Assembly (NCBI RefSeq): GCF_030272615.1
Contig: NC_081414.1
Coordinates: 764,505,413 to 764,569,412, forward strand
Direction of reading: 5' to 3'
Source: Cryptomeria japonica
Taxonomy: Eukaryota; Streptophyta; Pinopsida; Cupressales; Cupressaceae
Length of the DNA: 64,000 bases
Position 1 is the stretch's first letter, and every line of letters starts with the position of its first letter. The position numbers and the translations under genes were made by a program. Positions 34,775-48,181 of this stretch are shown here, piece by piece. A model generated the notes under the pieces. It worked only from the letters and a program-made list of their open reading frames with translations, ran no database searches and was not told where the DNA came from.

Positions 34775-35970
34775 GAGAGGGGGGGGGGGGTGAATTAGTA
34801 ATAACAATAACTTCAAACTTTCACAAATCTGAAAACACTTCACAAAAAATAGTTCATAACTAGTACCGATAGCATATCAAACAGTCTCCAAATCAGATTT
34901 ACCAAAACATTATTGATAGCAACTTAAGTGTTCATCATGAAGAAAACATTGTAAAGACATCAAATGAATAACTCAATAATCCATCCACAACATAAACACA
35001 AATATTTTTTCATGTGGAAACCCAAATGGGAAAACTCATGGTAGGAATTGGTACCCACAAAATATGTGCACTCTTTCAGAATGCACCTTGTTAAAGGCCT
35101 ATCCCGATGACGAGATTTACAATAATACTCGGTTAAGAGCAGACCCTATTAGGAGTCACCCAGTGAAGGGATTTCAACCTCAGCTCTGTTAGGAGCTCTA
35201 CCTTATTAGGAGAAACCTTGCTAAAGGATTTAAACCCAAGTTAATGAGCTAGCTGGTTAAGGGATTTACAACATCAGGCCTGTTAGGACCTACCCAGTTA
35301 AGGGATTTTAATACTGTTGCAACTGTTAGGAAACAACAGATAAATGATCAAATCAATGCACTCTCTACTTGCTAGTATAGATCCATTTTAGCTCCAATCT
35401 GCTTCACACATGCCGACATCTCAATTTGGTTTGACACACTCTCCTTCTCTGATCACCGACACACTAAACCTTTTCAAACTTGACCTAAATAATCTTTACA
35501 ATTAGGCCGGTTACAAAACCCTAACCAAATTCAAAATACATTGAATTCATCATATAAAATATCCGATCATTACAAATCATTACATATCATCATACAAATC
35601 ATTACAACAAATTTCAAGACAATTATAGCCATTGAATGATCATAACACATCACCGTACATTGATATGATAAGCTGCCAAACCCTTATCACATTTAGCTAA
35701 GCACTTCGCTATTTCCCAATAAATTCACTCCATGTATGCACTTAAATGCAATCTTATCATCACACACGATTTCTGACACGTCACCACTAAATTATGAACA
35801 TGATAAGATTTACCGCCAAACCATAAAACATCACCGGTAAGAGATCTTGTTATCGGTTCTCAAACCCTTCACTCAATAAACAATAGTAAATTACAAACAT
35901 GACTTCCGGTTCTCCAAACATGATGTAGTTCTAGTCATAGACTCATTAGAATTTTATAAGCATATATTCC
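34775..35970 (-). repeat. Copia A 5' LTR, piece 2
   Basis: It resumes with GAGAGGGGGGGG straight after the second GTACT and follows the 3' LTR base by base until AGCATATATTCC, where Copia B begins. Confidence 0.92.
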
Positions 35971-37210
35971 TATTAGACAGTTCAAATAATCAGAAGACAA
36001 CTGAGAGGGGGGGGTGAATCAGTTGTCACAGATTATCTGAACTATTAGTAATTAAAACTTTAATACTGGAACCCAAAACATTAATACCGGAATGCTTAAA
36101 CCAAATACCGGAATAGAAGTTAAACCAATTAAGCATAAACAATAATCATAGAATAAATATCATCCACATGACACCAAGATTTTTACGTGAAAAACTCGAT
36201 AAAGGGAAAAACCACGGTGGGAAGCGTACCCACAATCAGTTAATACATGTGCAATAAGTATGTGAATTAGAATTGAGGGGCCTCCACTTGCTGGAAGGCC
36301 AACAACCTAGAGCACATTTCTCATCACAAAAGGAGTTTCACTGACTCCATAGAAATCCAGACTATAATCTAGAGAAGTGTTTGAACTGCAAAGATAACAT
36401 CTCCTATGCCTGAGTACAGTTCCGGTTAAGCTCAATATTGGAGGACTAAATCGGCCTCTTACATAAACCCAATTCAATCTCCAATGATCTACGAAATCCT
36501 TTGCCTAAATGATATTACATTATTCACACATTACATATCCATATCCCATTCCCATGATCTCTACCATATGATCTACAATGAGATCTTACATCTATATACA
36601 AACCCTCGACCATAAACATTGAGGTCAGCCACCAGACAATAAACCAAATACATAATTACAAAACATGTCAGCCTTAAACCAAACAAATAATATCCAACAC
36701 ATAAGACATCCCATAAACATATCGAGAAGTCCAATCCACATGCTTCATTAAGCCGTTCCATAACCTAGATCAACCGGGACCCAATATAGGTCCACACTCT
36801 ACAACAATGATCTCCATCTGCCAAGTCTCAAACATGATCACCATCATCATCCTGAAACTCCATTAGAAGATGAACCATCATCACTTATGCAATTAATCAA
36901 AGATCTTCATCAAAAGCTCTGCCAGTGAAACCCTCGCCGGAACCAGAAGCCAAGCTTCTAAGCAAACATGATAGCATCTGATCACTAGACCAAACCAACT
37001 GACTGAAAATGAACACGAGTATCATGAATAAGCCAATTCCATAACCAAATCATACCAGAGACTGCCGGATCATGCTGGATCCAAACCAACTAGAAACCAC
37101 TCATCCTACCGAGACCAGAAGGGTGTCGGTAAAGCATCCAAACAGCTAGTGTTTGCATCAATGACAAAACATCAATGCAACACATAATCAATTCCTCCAA
37201 ATGGCCAACA
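35971..37210 (-). repeat. Copia B 3' LTR
   Basis: Plus ends TATTAGACAGTTC and ATGGCCAACA. It carries the GAGAGGGGGGGGTGAATCAG and AAAAACCACGGTGGGAAGC blocks. It is followed by ATCTCCCCCTTTGGC, the complement of the polypurine tract. Confidence 0.92.
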
Positions 37211-37617
37211 ATCTCCCCCTTTGGCATTGATGGCAACACTAGATGTGAAAAACATCTAAGTACAAAGAAATGCCAAACAAGTATCTCCCAATGGAAGACA
37301 ACCAACAATCTCCTACTCAAAGATATAGCAATGAGGTTCTGAAACAAAGACCAAACTCCCCCTGTGAATGATATCTTTGAAAAGATCATAAATCTCTCCC
37401 CCTAATGTATACAACTCCTTAGGTTTTTCTTTTTCACACGAATATCTCTCCCTCTTTGAAATCAATGCCAAAAATCTGACAAAAATATCAAAGCAAAAAC
37501 ATAAACCACTGAAACACAAAGCTGACTACTCCCCCTGAGCAGTAGCATCCCTACATCAGTGCCAGAATGAATAGTATCTCTAATAATACATACTAGACTG
37601 ATGCCAAACCACATCAA
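37211..37617 (-). promoter_or_regulatory. Copia B polypurine tracts and 3' spacer
   Basis: The main tract (plus 37211-37225) abuts the LTR. Similar pyrimidine runs occur on plus at about 37345-37360, 37395-37404, 37445-37458 and 37527-37537 before the RNase H stop. No gene is seen. Confidence 0.55.
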
Positions 37618-37833
37618 TCACGTCTCTACCGGAGGGGCAGAAACTCCCAATCTATCTCCGAAGTACTCAAACGAGTCTTTAGGCAAAGGTTTATTGAAAA
37701 TATCTGCAATCTTCTCTTTAGTGTTCACATTAACCAGTATAACTTCATTTTCTTCCACCTTTTCCTTCAAAAATTTGTACTTGATAGAGATGTGCTTTGT
37801 CTTAGAATAAAATACCATATTCTTTGATATATC

Positions 37834-38779
37834 TGTAGACACCTAAAATTAATATTTAATTAATTTAAGCCTATAACATAATTAATTGACTTAATTGTGT
37901 TATCCTTATTCTTCTCAGTATTAATTAATTCCTATCACTATTGTCCAATAATTATTTTATCAAATAAATTAATTATCCCCCTATTCTTCTAAAGTCCCCT
38001 CCAATAATTATTTCCTCTAAACCCACTCAGTTAATTAATTCTAATTAATTAACCTAGTCATGTGATTCCTACAAATCACTTTTCCTAATCCCACTCAACC
38101 TAATTAATCCTTCTAGAATCTCTCATAATCATAATTATCATTATCCCTCAATTTTTAATTCCCACTCATGTCACATCAACATTGACCCTCTCAAAGAAAA
38201 TCAAATTTCTTTGAATCCCTCAATGCATCCTTATTTTGGAATTTTTAATTCCTCATGTTTGAAATTCAAATTTCTCCCCCCTTTTCCCAGGGAATTTAAT
38301 ATTCCTGTTTATTTTTCCAAGTCACCCTTGATCCATGCCTTCTATCTCAAATCAATCTCAACCCTTCATGATCAAATCAATCTTGGCCCTCCATTGGCCT
38401 CCTCCAATCTATAAATTGGAGCCTACTCTCTTCACAAATCATCCACTTCTCTGCATTGTCATGCTGCCTATTTCTTCTCTCATCCTCTTCTAATCATCCC
38501 TCTATCATGTCCTCATAATCCTCCATTATCAAATCCTTCTATCCTTCTATCCATCATCCAAGTCCAATCCAACAATCCACTTACCTTGTTGAGCATTTGG
38601 AGAGCATTCCACATCCATCAAGAAGGAGCCCATCCAATCAAGTTGAAGAGATGCGCTATTCAACTTCACCAAAGGCTCAATCCGAGGGAGACATAAAATA
38701 GTAAGGCATAAATGGTTATTCTTTGTGTTTTATTTGAATACTAACCATTAATCCTCCATTGCTCATTTTCCCGTCTTCA
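37834..38779 (+). mobile_element. Solo LTR in Copia B
   Basis: Flanked by ATATC (37829-37833 and 38780-38784), 946 bp, starting TGTAGACACCTAAAATT and ending CCGTCTTCA. A CTATAAATTGGAG promoter box is at about 38409. The first 300 bp are rich in TTAATTAA. Probably a Gypsy-type LTR by its ends; there is no internal region. Related in start and composition to 11505-12671. Confidence 0.9.
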
Positions 38780-38906
38780 ATATCAATAGCAACAAAGTTA
38801 CCACAGTGAATAACTACCAGTCCATTACAATCCACCTTTATATCCTTCAACATTTGCTTCATCCATAAAAATTTTGTATAGTTGGTAGTAGCAACAACAT
38901 ACTTAG

Positions 38907-41900
38907 TATAATGCCCCACTAGGAAACCCCGAAGGGATAAGCTAAAACACAAGAATAGAGTGCAATATTTTTTTTTTTAAAGATAGACACAACATTAAGA
39001 TACAAGAAGATATCAAAATTCAGATTACATAGCGGAAGCCATCAACTAACACCTACAGGGTTTTCCAACATGATTACTTAATCCCACATTTCACTTAACT
39101 CACACTAATAAATCCAATAAGCTGATTATCTTATAATGAGATAATTCTTAAACAAGGATAATTTCTTTCAGAAGATGAAAATATAATTCACAAAATAAAG
39201 TTCATCCATTAAGATTTATCTATGCCCTTTGTTCATACTTTTCATTAAAATATAAGCCATGCATCTAATTTAACAACACACTTGAATTTTATCATAAACT
39301 AATGAGATATTTCCATGCATACTTAATTTCCTTAACAATAACTAAATATATTCCATTATCCTAAGCTACATTCTTTCATGTTCCCATTTACTGCATTAAA
39401 AGATGACTGCATACATGCATTTACAATAAATCTCGTCTAATCCATTTATACATTCTATCAAAATGTCATTCATACATGCTAACACTAAACATGAAACATA
39501 AGAACAAAAGCATCACATAACACCAAGATGATCTCAGAGTTCACCCCTGAAGGGCTACATCTTTGGGTCTACTCAACTGTAAGACCCCTTTGATAATTAA
39601 TAAAGTTAAGAATACAAGAGGTTCTCATAATTTACAATCCTTCCATCAAGGTGAAACATAATCAATATACAAACGACCACATTGGTCAATAAATACATAA
39701 AAGATCCCTGAAAAGGAAAGGATCTAGCTGAACATAATCGAAGCTAATACAAGGGTCCACTGGAGCATTCACAAACTAAGACATCGCAACCCAAGGTCTA
39801 GCATGAAGTCAGGTTCTCACAAGGGCATAAGCAACCAGACGACTCCACAAACGTGCTCCTATCAAGACAATACAACCACACACTAGCGAACATAGGGACA
39901 AGTGTCATCACACAACTTGGTATGGTTATCATGGCAGGTCTTCATAGGTTCCGACCCCATACACTAGGTTACCCTGACAACCTAATCTGAACCTCCGGCC
40001 CATCCAAGCCTCATGTGGACCCACACATCCTTTCATGAAGACAAGAATGATGGTTTGCCATTTTAGGCCTTCTCATAGCATGTCGAGTCTGTGTTAGCAC
40101 TCGTCCCATGTGTGAGGCACAATTATCTTACTTAGAGATTAACATTCTAATCTACTGTTAGGTTATCACTTATTAGACTCACTTTTGATGGGTTACCCAG
40201 CAACCACTTTGGGCGCGACCCCCAATTGAAAGCCACTTTCCCATACAACACTAGACTATACTCAAGTGACCTCAGAAACCAAGGAGCACACATGGTCAAG
40301 CAAACAGAGTTCAAAAAGGAGGGAACATCCATCTGGTCAAACACGACTCAAAAGAGGTGCACTTACTGATGGTACTCTAACCAGAGACTTGACCAACTAT
40401 GGTCAACCACAAATCATCATTCGACACCCACATAAAGGATATGACCAATTACGACACCACTGCAAAACAATAGTCAAACTCGAAACCGAGGACTGAAACA
40501 GGTACCCCAAATCAATCATACGATAGGGTCCAATCAAACAAATCAAGGCTTGCCATCACATAAGCAAAAGCGAATACAGAAATGAAATTTGCATAGACAA
40601 TAACTAGCAGATACAATCTTTTCTGAATTGGTTTAAACATTAAATGTCGATCAAGTTTTCTAAATGATCTAAGTTTCCATTATACACTAATAGGAAATCA
40701 TCATTACTAGGTGAATACAATACCATAATAGCAATAGTACCATTTGTCTATTTCTCAAAACAGAGGAAAAATATAATTAAACCATTTATTTTACTAAATG
40801 AAAATATCAGTAACTTAACAATTTTTCCAAAAGATACTTAATTACATTTTCAATAATGCCAATAGCATATTGTTTTAAATTCATAATGTCCAATGATAAA
40901 ATACCTCATTTTCAATTATTCAAATACTATATTATTTCATCTCTAACATTTGCAGATGACCTATTGACATTCAATTCTTCAAATAGGATATTCCTGAATA
41001 ATATATTTTATCTCAAAAATTTTCCAATTAAAGTAATACTCTATCTTTTTCCAAAAAGATATTTTCCCATGATTACAGATCCAAAAATTAAATATTAATT
41101 CATATATATTCATTAATCCACGGTTAATAAAATATACACAATTAATAATTAATAATACACAATAGCCCAATTAAATATTAATTAATATATATTTATTAAT
41201 CTTCATTAATAAAATATATATTAATAATAATTAATATATTGCACAAATTTCAAACTAAATATTAATTAGTATATATATATATATTAATTTCCATTAATAA
41301 TATATATTAATAATAATTAATAATTAATTAAAAACTTTATTAAAAAAAACTTTAAATTTAATAACTTTTTTTTTAAAACCCTAAACTAATAATAATAATA
41401 ATAAAAAACTAAGGGGCGGCAAAAAGGCAGTCGTGCCCACCTCCCTTTCACGGGGGGTTTGGGGGCAGTCGTGCCCTAGCCGCGGGTGGCGCCACCATGG
41501 TGGACGCAGGTCCTGCGGCACCCTCGCGGCCACCGCGAGGGACCCTGCGACCACCGCAGGGGTCACAACTAGCTGCGGCCATCGCCGGTCGCAGACCCAC
41601 ACAGGGGGAGGAGGCGGCGGGTTGAGCCTCCGCTCCCCGCTCCTCCAATCCCCAAATTATTATTATTATTATTTTTTAAACAAATATAAAATTTTGATTT
41701 TAAATAAAATCGATTTGTTATGCAAAAAGATTTCTTTGTTTTATATTATCTCTTTTCCTTTAACAACAAACCCCATTTTGTTTAAAACAGTCTCATAATG
41801 AGACTTAGAATAAAAATTTCCAGCATGATAGAGGTTTTCAAAATTGGAAGAATTTGTGGGATAACCATCCAAATAAATAATCTTTTTGGGCATAAGAAAG

Positions 41901-43093
41901 CTCATTTTCATACAAGATACAAGCAATCAGCCAATCTTAACTAATTTCCACAATAGTTCTTAATCTTGGGGCAATCAATGGAGAATTTGAAACCAAAATT
42001 GCATGAAGAACATTCAAACCCATTTAAAAAAATTTAAACAATAACTAAATTGATAAACAAAATTCCTACCTCAATAAGCATTCCTGGAAAGGATCTGATG
42101 GAGAGCCCCAACCCGCAGCTCAAGAAATCCTTCTCCTTCCAAAATCCCCAAATTTTTCATCCAAAAATATTTTCCAAAAAATAATTTCCCCCAAAAAATC
42201 CATCTCCCCAAAATAATTTTCAAACCTAGGTTAAATGGGAGAAGTTTGACCAAAATTTTTATTTTTGGATTTAAATTTTTTATTTAAAATAAATCACAAA
42301 AATCATTCTTTCAAACTATATCAATAAATTAACTTGCTTTTCAATTTAAAAATGATTTTTCCAACTAACTGAATTTAACCTTTCTATTTCCAAAATGCCA
42401 AGAAGATAAAATTAATTCTATTTCAATTAAATCTAAATCTTTCTTTTCCAACAACATAAACATATTAAGTTTAACATTAAAATTAACTATTTAATTGAAC
42501 TTGCTCCCAATTTAAATCGAGCAATTCAATTTAACGATAATCGCATAAAGAAGCCCTATTTAATTTAGTCCATTAATCTTTAATGCACAAACACATTTTT
42601 AATCAAATTAAATACTAAGGACTAATTGCTCAATTTAACCATACACACAAAATGCGCAACCCAAGAAAGCCACACAGATAGATGACCCGCATACCCAACC
42701 AAAGGGGATACCGACGACGATTGACGACACTCACTTGAGCACAACTATGGTCAAACGAGGATATCACGATCACCTAATCCAACTCTAAGGATTAAAGAGG
42801 TAAACTCAAACCTGCAAATCCAGGTGGAGACGAACCTCGCACCCATACGGTACTGTACCTGAAATCTCCTGCAACCAAGAGTCATACATGCATACATATA
42901 TAAATTTAATGAAAGTGTTAGCCCGAGATAATAACACGAAATAGGAGAATTAATAACTTGCATACAAATTGGTGTGAAAACCACATTAACAGGTACACAC
43001 TAAAATCAAAACATTTGACTATAATCATTATATTATGATAAACTAACCAAGGTCAAACTGAGATTAGAAATTGATTAGGGCAGGGGTACTACA
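38907..43093. mobile_element. Very long solo LTR (4.19 kb) in Copia B
   Basis: It interrupts Copia B RNase H between CTTAG (38902-38906) and CTCAA (43094-43098), an imperfect duplication. The ends are TATAATGCCCC and GGGGTACTACA, giving a short inverted terminal match. Nothing inside resembles a retrotransposon protein and there is no internal direct repeat of LTR size, so a solo LTR is the simplest reading; an ancient non-autonomous element is the alternative. It contains an AT-rich block (41100-41400) next to a GC island (41411-41645). Orientation is uncertain. Confidence 0.65.
41411..41645. repeat. GC island with strong hairpins inside the long LTR
   Basis: About 235 bp of very GC-rich DNA. 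It holds a perfect 9-bp-arm hairpin at 41521-41541 (CCCTCGCGG, loop CCA), a 7-bp-arm hairpin at 41543-41561 (CCCTGCG, loop ACCAC) and the 12-bp palindrome CCACCATGGTGG at 41492-41503. All frames are open because of base composition; I do not call a gene. Confidence 0.8.
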
Positions 43094-43330
43094 CTCAACT
43101 TCAACAGTAGATAAAGAAGTAAATGATTGTTTCTTGTTGATCCATGAAACCAACTTCTTTCCAAGAAAGAAAGTTCCACTGGAAGTACTTTTCTGGTCAT
43201 CAACATCTCTAGCCCAATCACAATCTGTATATGCACATAAAGTAAAGTTATCATCCTTAGGGTACCACAAACCATATTCTGATGTACCTTGCAAGTATCT
43301 AAAAATCATTTTCACCACACTCTCATGATT

Positions 43331-44203
43331 TTCTCTAGGATCACTCTGAAATCTTGATACAAAGCAAACACCATTCATTATGTCAGGTCTAGTCTGAGTA
43401 AAACAAAGCATACCTCCAATCATAGATTTGTATCTTAAGGGATTTATCAATGCAGAAACATCTTTTCTTGTCAATTTATCACTTGTAACCATAGGAGTAC
43501 TTACCGGTTTTGAATCTCCCATACCAAATTTCTTCAACAATTCCTTAGCATATTTAGTTTGACAAATGAAAATACCTTTGTCAGTCTGAGTAGTCTGCAA
43601 ACCTAAGAAAAATTTCATCTCTCCAATCATAGACATTTTAAATTATTTCTCCATATTGTTAGCAAATTCCTTACACAACATATCTTCACCTCCAAAAATA
43701 ATGTCATCAACAAATACTTCAATAATCAGTATATCATCATCAATGATCTTATAAAATAAATTACTATTAGCATTACCCTTAGTATAACCAAGCTTCAAAA
43801 GATATATGTCGAACCTTACATACCATGAAGCTCTAGGTGCTTGTTTCAATCCATATAAAGCTTTCCTTAACCTGCAAATCATGTTTGTATCATCTGATAG
43901 TGAAAAACCATCAGGTTGCTCAATATAAACTTCCTCATCAAGATCCCCATTTAAAAATGCATATTTAACATCCATCTGATAAACCTTGTAGTTCTTATGA
44001 GCAACATAGGCAAGAAATAATCTTACAGCTTCAATCCTAGATACAGGTACAAAAGTCTCTCCATAATCAATTCCTTCCTTTTGACAATATCCTTTACAAA
44101 CCAATCTAGCCTTATTTCTTATAACTTGACCATCCTCATTCAATTTATTCCTAAAAACCCATTTAGTTCCAATAACATTCTTATTTTTAGGCCACGGAAC
44201 CAA
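43331..44203 (-). pseudogene. Copia B reverse transcriptase
   Basis: The frame at 43643-44203 reads [18 protein letters not shown], then [50 protein letters not shown], and the catalytic box [14 protein letters not shown] one-codon break near 43640 leads to 43064-43636 (IGEMKFFLGLQTTQTDKGIF, KKFGMGDSKPVSTPM, TQTRPDIMNGVCFVSRFQ). Nearly intact apart from the break; FVDD replaces YVDD. Confidence 0.9.
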
Positions 44204-44239
44204 AGTCCATGTATTATTTTTCTCAATCTGATCTAATTC

Positions 44240-45200
44240 TTATTTCATAGCTTTCAACCAATATTCATCTTTACATGCCTCAGTTACTGATACCGGTTCA
44301 ACTTGTGAAATTAAACATACCTCATTAGTTGCCAGTCTTCTTCTTGTCATTACTCCACTATCTTTATTCCCAATGATCTGATCATCTGAATGATTTAATC
44401 TTACATACCTAGGAGTCCTCTGACTCTCTGTTCCTCTTCCCAGTTCTTCAATTACTGTAGAATTCTTTGATACTATTGGAGTAACTGGTTCAACATTATG
44501 TTCTTGTAAAGGTGCTACCAGTTCAGATATAATCATTTCCACTGCCAGTTCCTTCTCATAAACTCTAATTTGACCTTTATTCAGCTCATCCACTTTGACA
44601 TTAGCACTCTCCACAATTCTCTACAATATCTTGTTATAACATCTATATGCCTTGCTTTCATTAGAATAACCAAGAAATATGCCTTCATCACATCTACGAT
44701 CAAATTTTCCAATGATATCATCTCTCCTAATATAACATTTACTACAAAATATTCTAAAATACTTAATTGTAGGTGTATTGCCAAACCATAATTCATAAGG
44801 TGTCTTACCAGTTTCTCCTTTGATATGTATTATGTTGAATGTATAAACCGTTGTGTTCACTGCTTCTCTCTAGTAGATATGAGGTAGAATAGCTTCCATC
44901 ATCATTGTTCTAGAAGCATCCAAGATAGTTCTGTTCTTCCTTTCCACAACTCCATTCTACTAAGGTGTCCGGGGAGCATAAAATTGTCTGCTTATACCAT
45001 GTTTCTCACAAAAGTTATTAAAATCATCGGATGTGAGTTCTCCACCATGATCTGACCACAAACATTTAATCTTCAATCCTATCTCAGTTTCCACTTTAGC
45101 CTTAAAGATTTTCAAATTTTCAAATGCCTCATATTTTTCCTAACTCTAGAAGGGCCACACAAATCAGTATACTCCTAAAAGAGGTTCTAACCTATTTCCC
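44240..45200 (-). pseudogene. Copia B integrase (damaged) and linker
   Basis: On minus, 45200-44880 is broken by several stops, but the plus complement still shows the DHGGELTSDDF and PQ-NGVVERKN regions (about 45055-44940). 44621-44860 reads KTPYELWFGNTPTIKYFRIF and DEGIFLGYSNESKAYRCYN. 44240-44614 is the serine- and acid-rich linker to RT (ESANVKVDE, RYVRLNHSDDQIIG). Only part of the catalytic core is readable. Confidence 0.8.
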
Positions 45201-45209
45201 CATTTGACA

Positions 45210-45755
45210 TTATTTACATACCAGATTATAGGGCTTCACAATCTTAGGTATATCTCTAACTGCCTTATTTGAACTGATCTTCACAATGCAATCAAAAATC
45301 ACATGACACAACCTTTTATGCCATAGCCAACTCTCATAAATTTGTTCAATCAAACATGTCTTTTCATTGGAGTTCAAATGGAATATATTACCTTTTGTCT
45401 GTGTACTGGTTGCAATCTCCAAACCAGATCGGTTAATGATTTTCCATTTTCCATCTTTGAACTGTAATTGAAATCCCTTATCCACCAATTGTCCTACACT
45501 CAAAAGATTATGCCTTAAACTTTCAACATAATAAACATTGTCAGTATTATTCTGACCATCCAATGATATAGTTCCTTTTTGTTTGATCATACATGCTTTG
45601 TCATCTCCAAATCTAACCAGATCGCCATCAAATTCTTGCAAAGATATAAACATCCCTTTATCTCTAGTCATATGATGTGAACAACTGTTGTCAATTACCC
45701 ATTCATCCTTGTCTTCATTTTTAGCAGCAAGTGCCATCTCTTCAGGTACATTCAC
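45210..45755 (-). pseudogene. Copia B protease and pre-integrase domain
   Basis: DEWVIDNSCSHHMTRDKGMF is the retropepsin site; DSG has become DNS, so the protease is unlikely to work. FDGDLVRFGDDKACMI and VYYVESLRHNLLSVGQLV follow, then the pre-integrase domain (YESWLWHKRLCHVIFD). Confidence 0.88.
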
Positions 45756-45938
45756 TTCCAGTGCCGGATCATCTTCCTTGATAGCCAGGAATGCCCATTC
45801 CTTCCCATTATCGGAACCACTAGTAAAGTCCTCTACGGGTCCATCATCAGAATCAGGAATGCCTTCCTCATCCGCTATGTAGCATGCCTTGTCTCTTTTT
45901 TTCCTGTACTTATACTTTTTCAGATATCTAGGGTAAGG

Positions 45939-46874
45939 CTAAAAAGATCTTTTTACTCTTTCTTCAAATCTTGAATTCCTTTCAGGACATCTAGATGCAA
46001 AATCACCAATCTTATTACATGCAAAACATTTAAAAGGTGCTTTTCCTTCATACTTACTTCCTACGGATCGTTTAGGTACTCTTCTAGCAAATCGTGCTTC
46101 AAGTTGCTCAAATTCGTCATCATCTCTCTTCATATCATCCAATTCCTTTGCATACAAAGCTTTCCAATCTTGCTTACTAGTTGCAGATGTAGATGCATGA
46201 AAAGCAGGTCCAGTCTTCACAGCTCTAGAAGGTCCAAATTCTTCAAGCTCAAAAGTAGATAATTTTCCAAGCAAAGTATCTCTGTTGACAGATGTATTAG
46301 CTATTGTTCTCAACTCATTAATAGCAGTAGCCTTCATCTTGTAAGCCAGTGGTAGGGCTCTCAAAATTTTAGAAACAATTTCATCTTCGCTCAGAGTTAC
46401 ACCACAACATTGAATTCCCATAACAATCTCATTTACCCTTTCCATGAATGCAGTAATCCTTTCATCTTCTTCCATCTTCAGGTTTTCATATCTCACCTAG
46501 TAACCATCAATTTTAGCATTCTCCACTATAGGGTCACCTCATTAAGAGTCTCCAACTTATCCCATATAGCCTTTCCAGATGATTTGTCGGTTAATCCCAT
46601 TGTTTGCTGATTAGAAATTACACACGAGGGATTCTCTTTCTCTACAATCATTCTCAAGCTCCTTATCCAAGTTTTCTGGAGGAGGATTTCCAGATACCGG
46701 ATTATAAGGTGTGACACCATTCTGTGTGATCTCCCAAATCTCCTTGCCAAGACATCTCAGATGAGTCTCCATCTGAATCTTCCATACTATGTAATTTGTT
46801 CCATCAAGCCTCGAAATATCCCTCTGATGGGTAGCTCCAGATGAACTGGATGAACTTGAACTGTTAGTCACCAT
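45939..46874 (-). pseudogene. Copia B gag
   Basis: Begins MVTNSSSSSSSSGATHQRD (46874), continues LDGTNYIVWKIQMETHLR, then after a shift at 46611 through AIWDKLETL and 45939-46496 (KMEEDERITAFMERVNEIVM). The knuckle is CFACNKIGDFASRCPE, where the His of CCHC has become Asp. Gag domains of Copia A and B align along their length. Confidence 0.88.
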
Positions 46875-46917
46875 AGGATCTTCCTCAAGCGGTTAAGATT
46901 TCTGTAGAGAGGACTAG

Positions 46918-46932
46918 AGCTCTTATACCAAT
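46918..46932 (-). promoter_or_regulatory. Copia B primer-binding site
   Basis: On minus ATTGGTATAAGAGCT directly follows the 5' LTR; one base differs from the iMet site TGGTATCAGAGC. Confidence 0.85.
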
Positions 46933-48176
46933 TGTTAGACAATTCAAATAACAGGAAGACAACTGAGAGGGGTGGGGAGGTGAATCATTTGTCACAGATT
47001 ACCGGAACCATTAGCAATTAAAACTTTAATACCGAAACCCAAAACATTAATACCAAAATGCTTAAACCAAATACCAAAATAGGATTTAAACCAATTAAGC
47101 ATAAACAATAATCACAGAATAAATACCATCGACATGACACCGATATTTGTACGTGGAAAATCTTGTAAAGGGAAAAACCACGGTGGGAAGCCTACCCACA
47201 GTCAGATAATACTTTTGTAGTAAGTATGAAAATTACAATTGAGGGGCCTGCACTTGCAGGAAGGTCAACAACCTAGAGCACACTGCTCATCACAAAAGGA
47301 GTCTCACTGACTACATAGAAATCCAGACTACAATCCCGAGAAATGTTTGAACTGCAAAGATAACGTCTCCTATGCTTGAGTACAGTTTCGGTTAAGCTCA
47401 ATAGCGGAGGACTAAATCCTCTTACATAAACCCAATTTGATCTCCAATGATCAACCAAATCCTCTACCTGAATGATATTACATTATCTGCACATTACATA
47501 TCCATATCCCATTCCCAAGATCTCTACCATATGATCTTCAATGAGATCTTACATCTATATATACAAAACCTCGACCACAAAAAATCAGGTCGGCCACTTG
47601 ACAATAAACCAATTACATAATTATAAAACATGTCGGCCTTAGACCAAACAAATAATATCCAACACATAAGACATCCCAGAAACATATCGAGAAGTCCAAT
47701 CCACACACTTCATTAAGCCGATCCATAACCTAGATCAACCAAGACCCAATATAGGTCCACACTCTACAACAATGATCTCCATCTGCCAAGTCACAAACAT
47801 GATCACCATCAACATCCTGAAACTCCACCAGAAGCTGCACCATCACCACTTATGCAATTCATCAAAGATCTTCATCAAAAGATCTGCCGGTGAAAACTTC
47901 GCCGAAACCAGAAGCTAAGCTTCTAAGAAAACATGATAGCATCCGATCACCAGACCAAAACCAACTGACTGAATCTAAGCATGAGTATCATGAACAAGCC
48001 AATTCCATAACCAAATCATATCGGAGGCTAGTGGATCATGCTGGATCCAAACCAATTAGAAACTACTCATCCTACCGAGACCAGAAGGGTGCTGGTAAAT
48101 AATCCAAACAACTAGTATTGGCATCAATGACAAAACATCAATGCAACACATAATCAATTCCTCCAAATGGACAATA
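46933..48176 (-). repeat. Copia B 5' LTR
   Basis: Starts TGTTAGACAATTC and ends AATGGACAATA; collinear with 35971-37210. Confidence 0.92.
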
Positions 48177-48181
48177 ATTCC

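Larger units (their letters stand above)
37618..43330 (-). pseudogene. Copia B RNase H, split by two solo LTRs
   Basis: Three exon-like pieces restore one RNase H when the insertions are skipped. 43094-43330: YTDCDWARDVDDQKST, GKKLVSWINKKQ, SLSTVEVE. 38785-38901: YVVATTNYTKFLWMKQML and VIHCGNFVAIDI. 37618-37833: ISKNMVFYSKTKHISIKYKF, then ADIFNKPLPK and the stop. The breakpoints carry ATATC (exact) and CTCAA/CTTAG (two transitions) duplications. The sequence of the intact relative at 61940-62335 runs straight through both points. Confidence 0.88.
35971..48176 (-). mobile_element. Copia B, full-length, with two nested solo LTRs
   Basis: Flanked by ATTCC (35966-35970 and 48177-48181) in the Copia A 5' LTR. 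The LTRs are 35971-37210 (1,240 bp) and 46933-48176 (1,244 bp). Removing the two insertions leaves an internal region of about 4.6 kb with gag, protease, integrase, RT and RNase H in Copia order. The terminal bases have changed (TATTAGACAG for TGTTAGACAG, ACAATA for CCAACA). Copia F at 60410 is a close relative. Confidence 0.92.

Noticed and set aside
41381-41798. Overlapping GC-rich frames as a gene
   Set aside because: All frames on both strands are open because of composition; the sequence is hairpin-rich and lies in a solo LTR.
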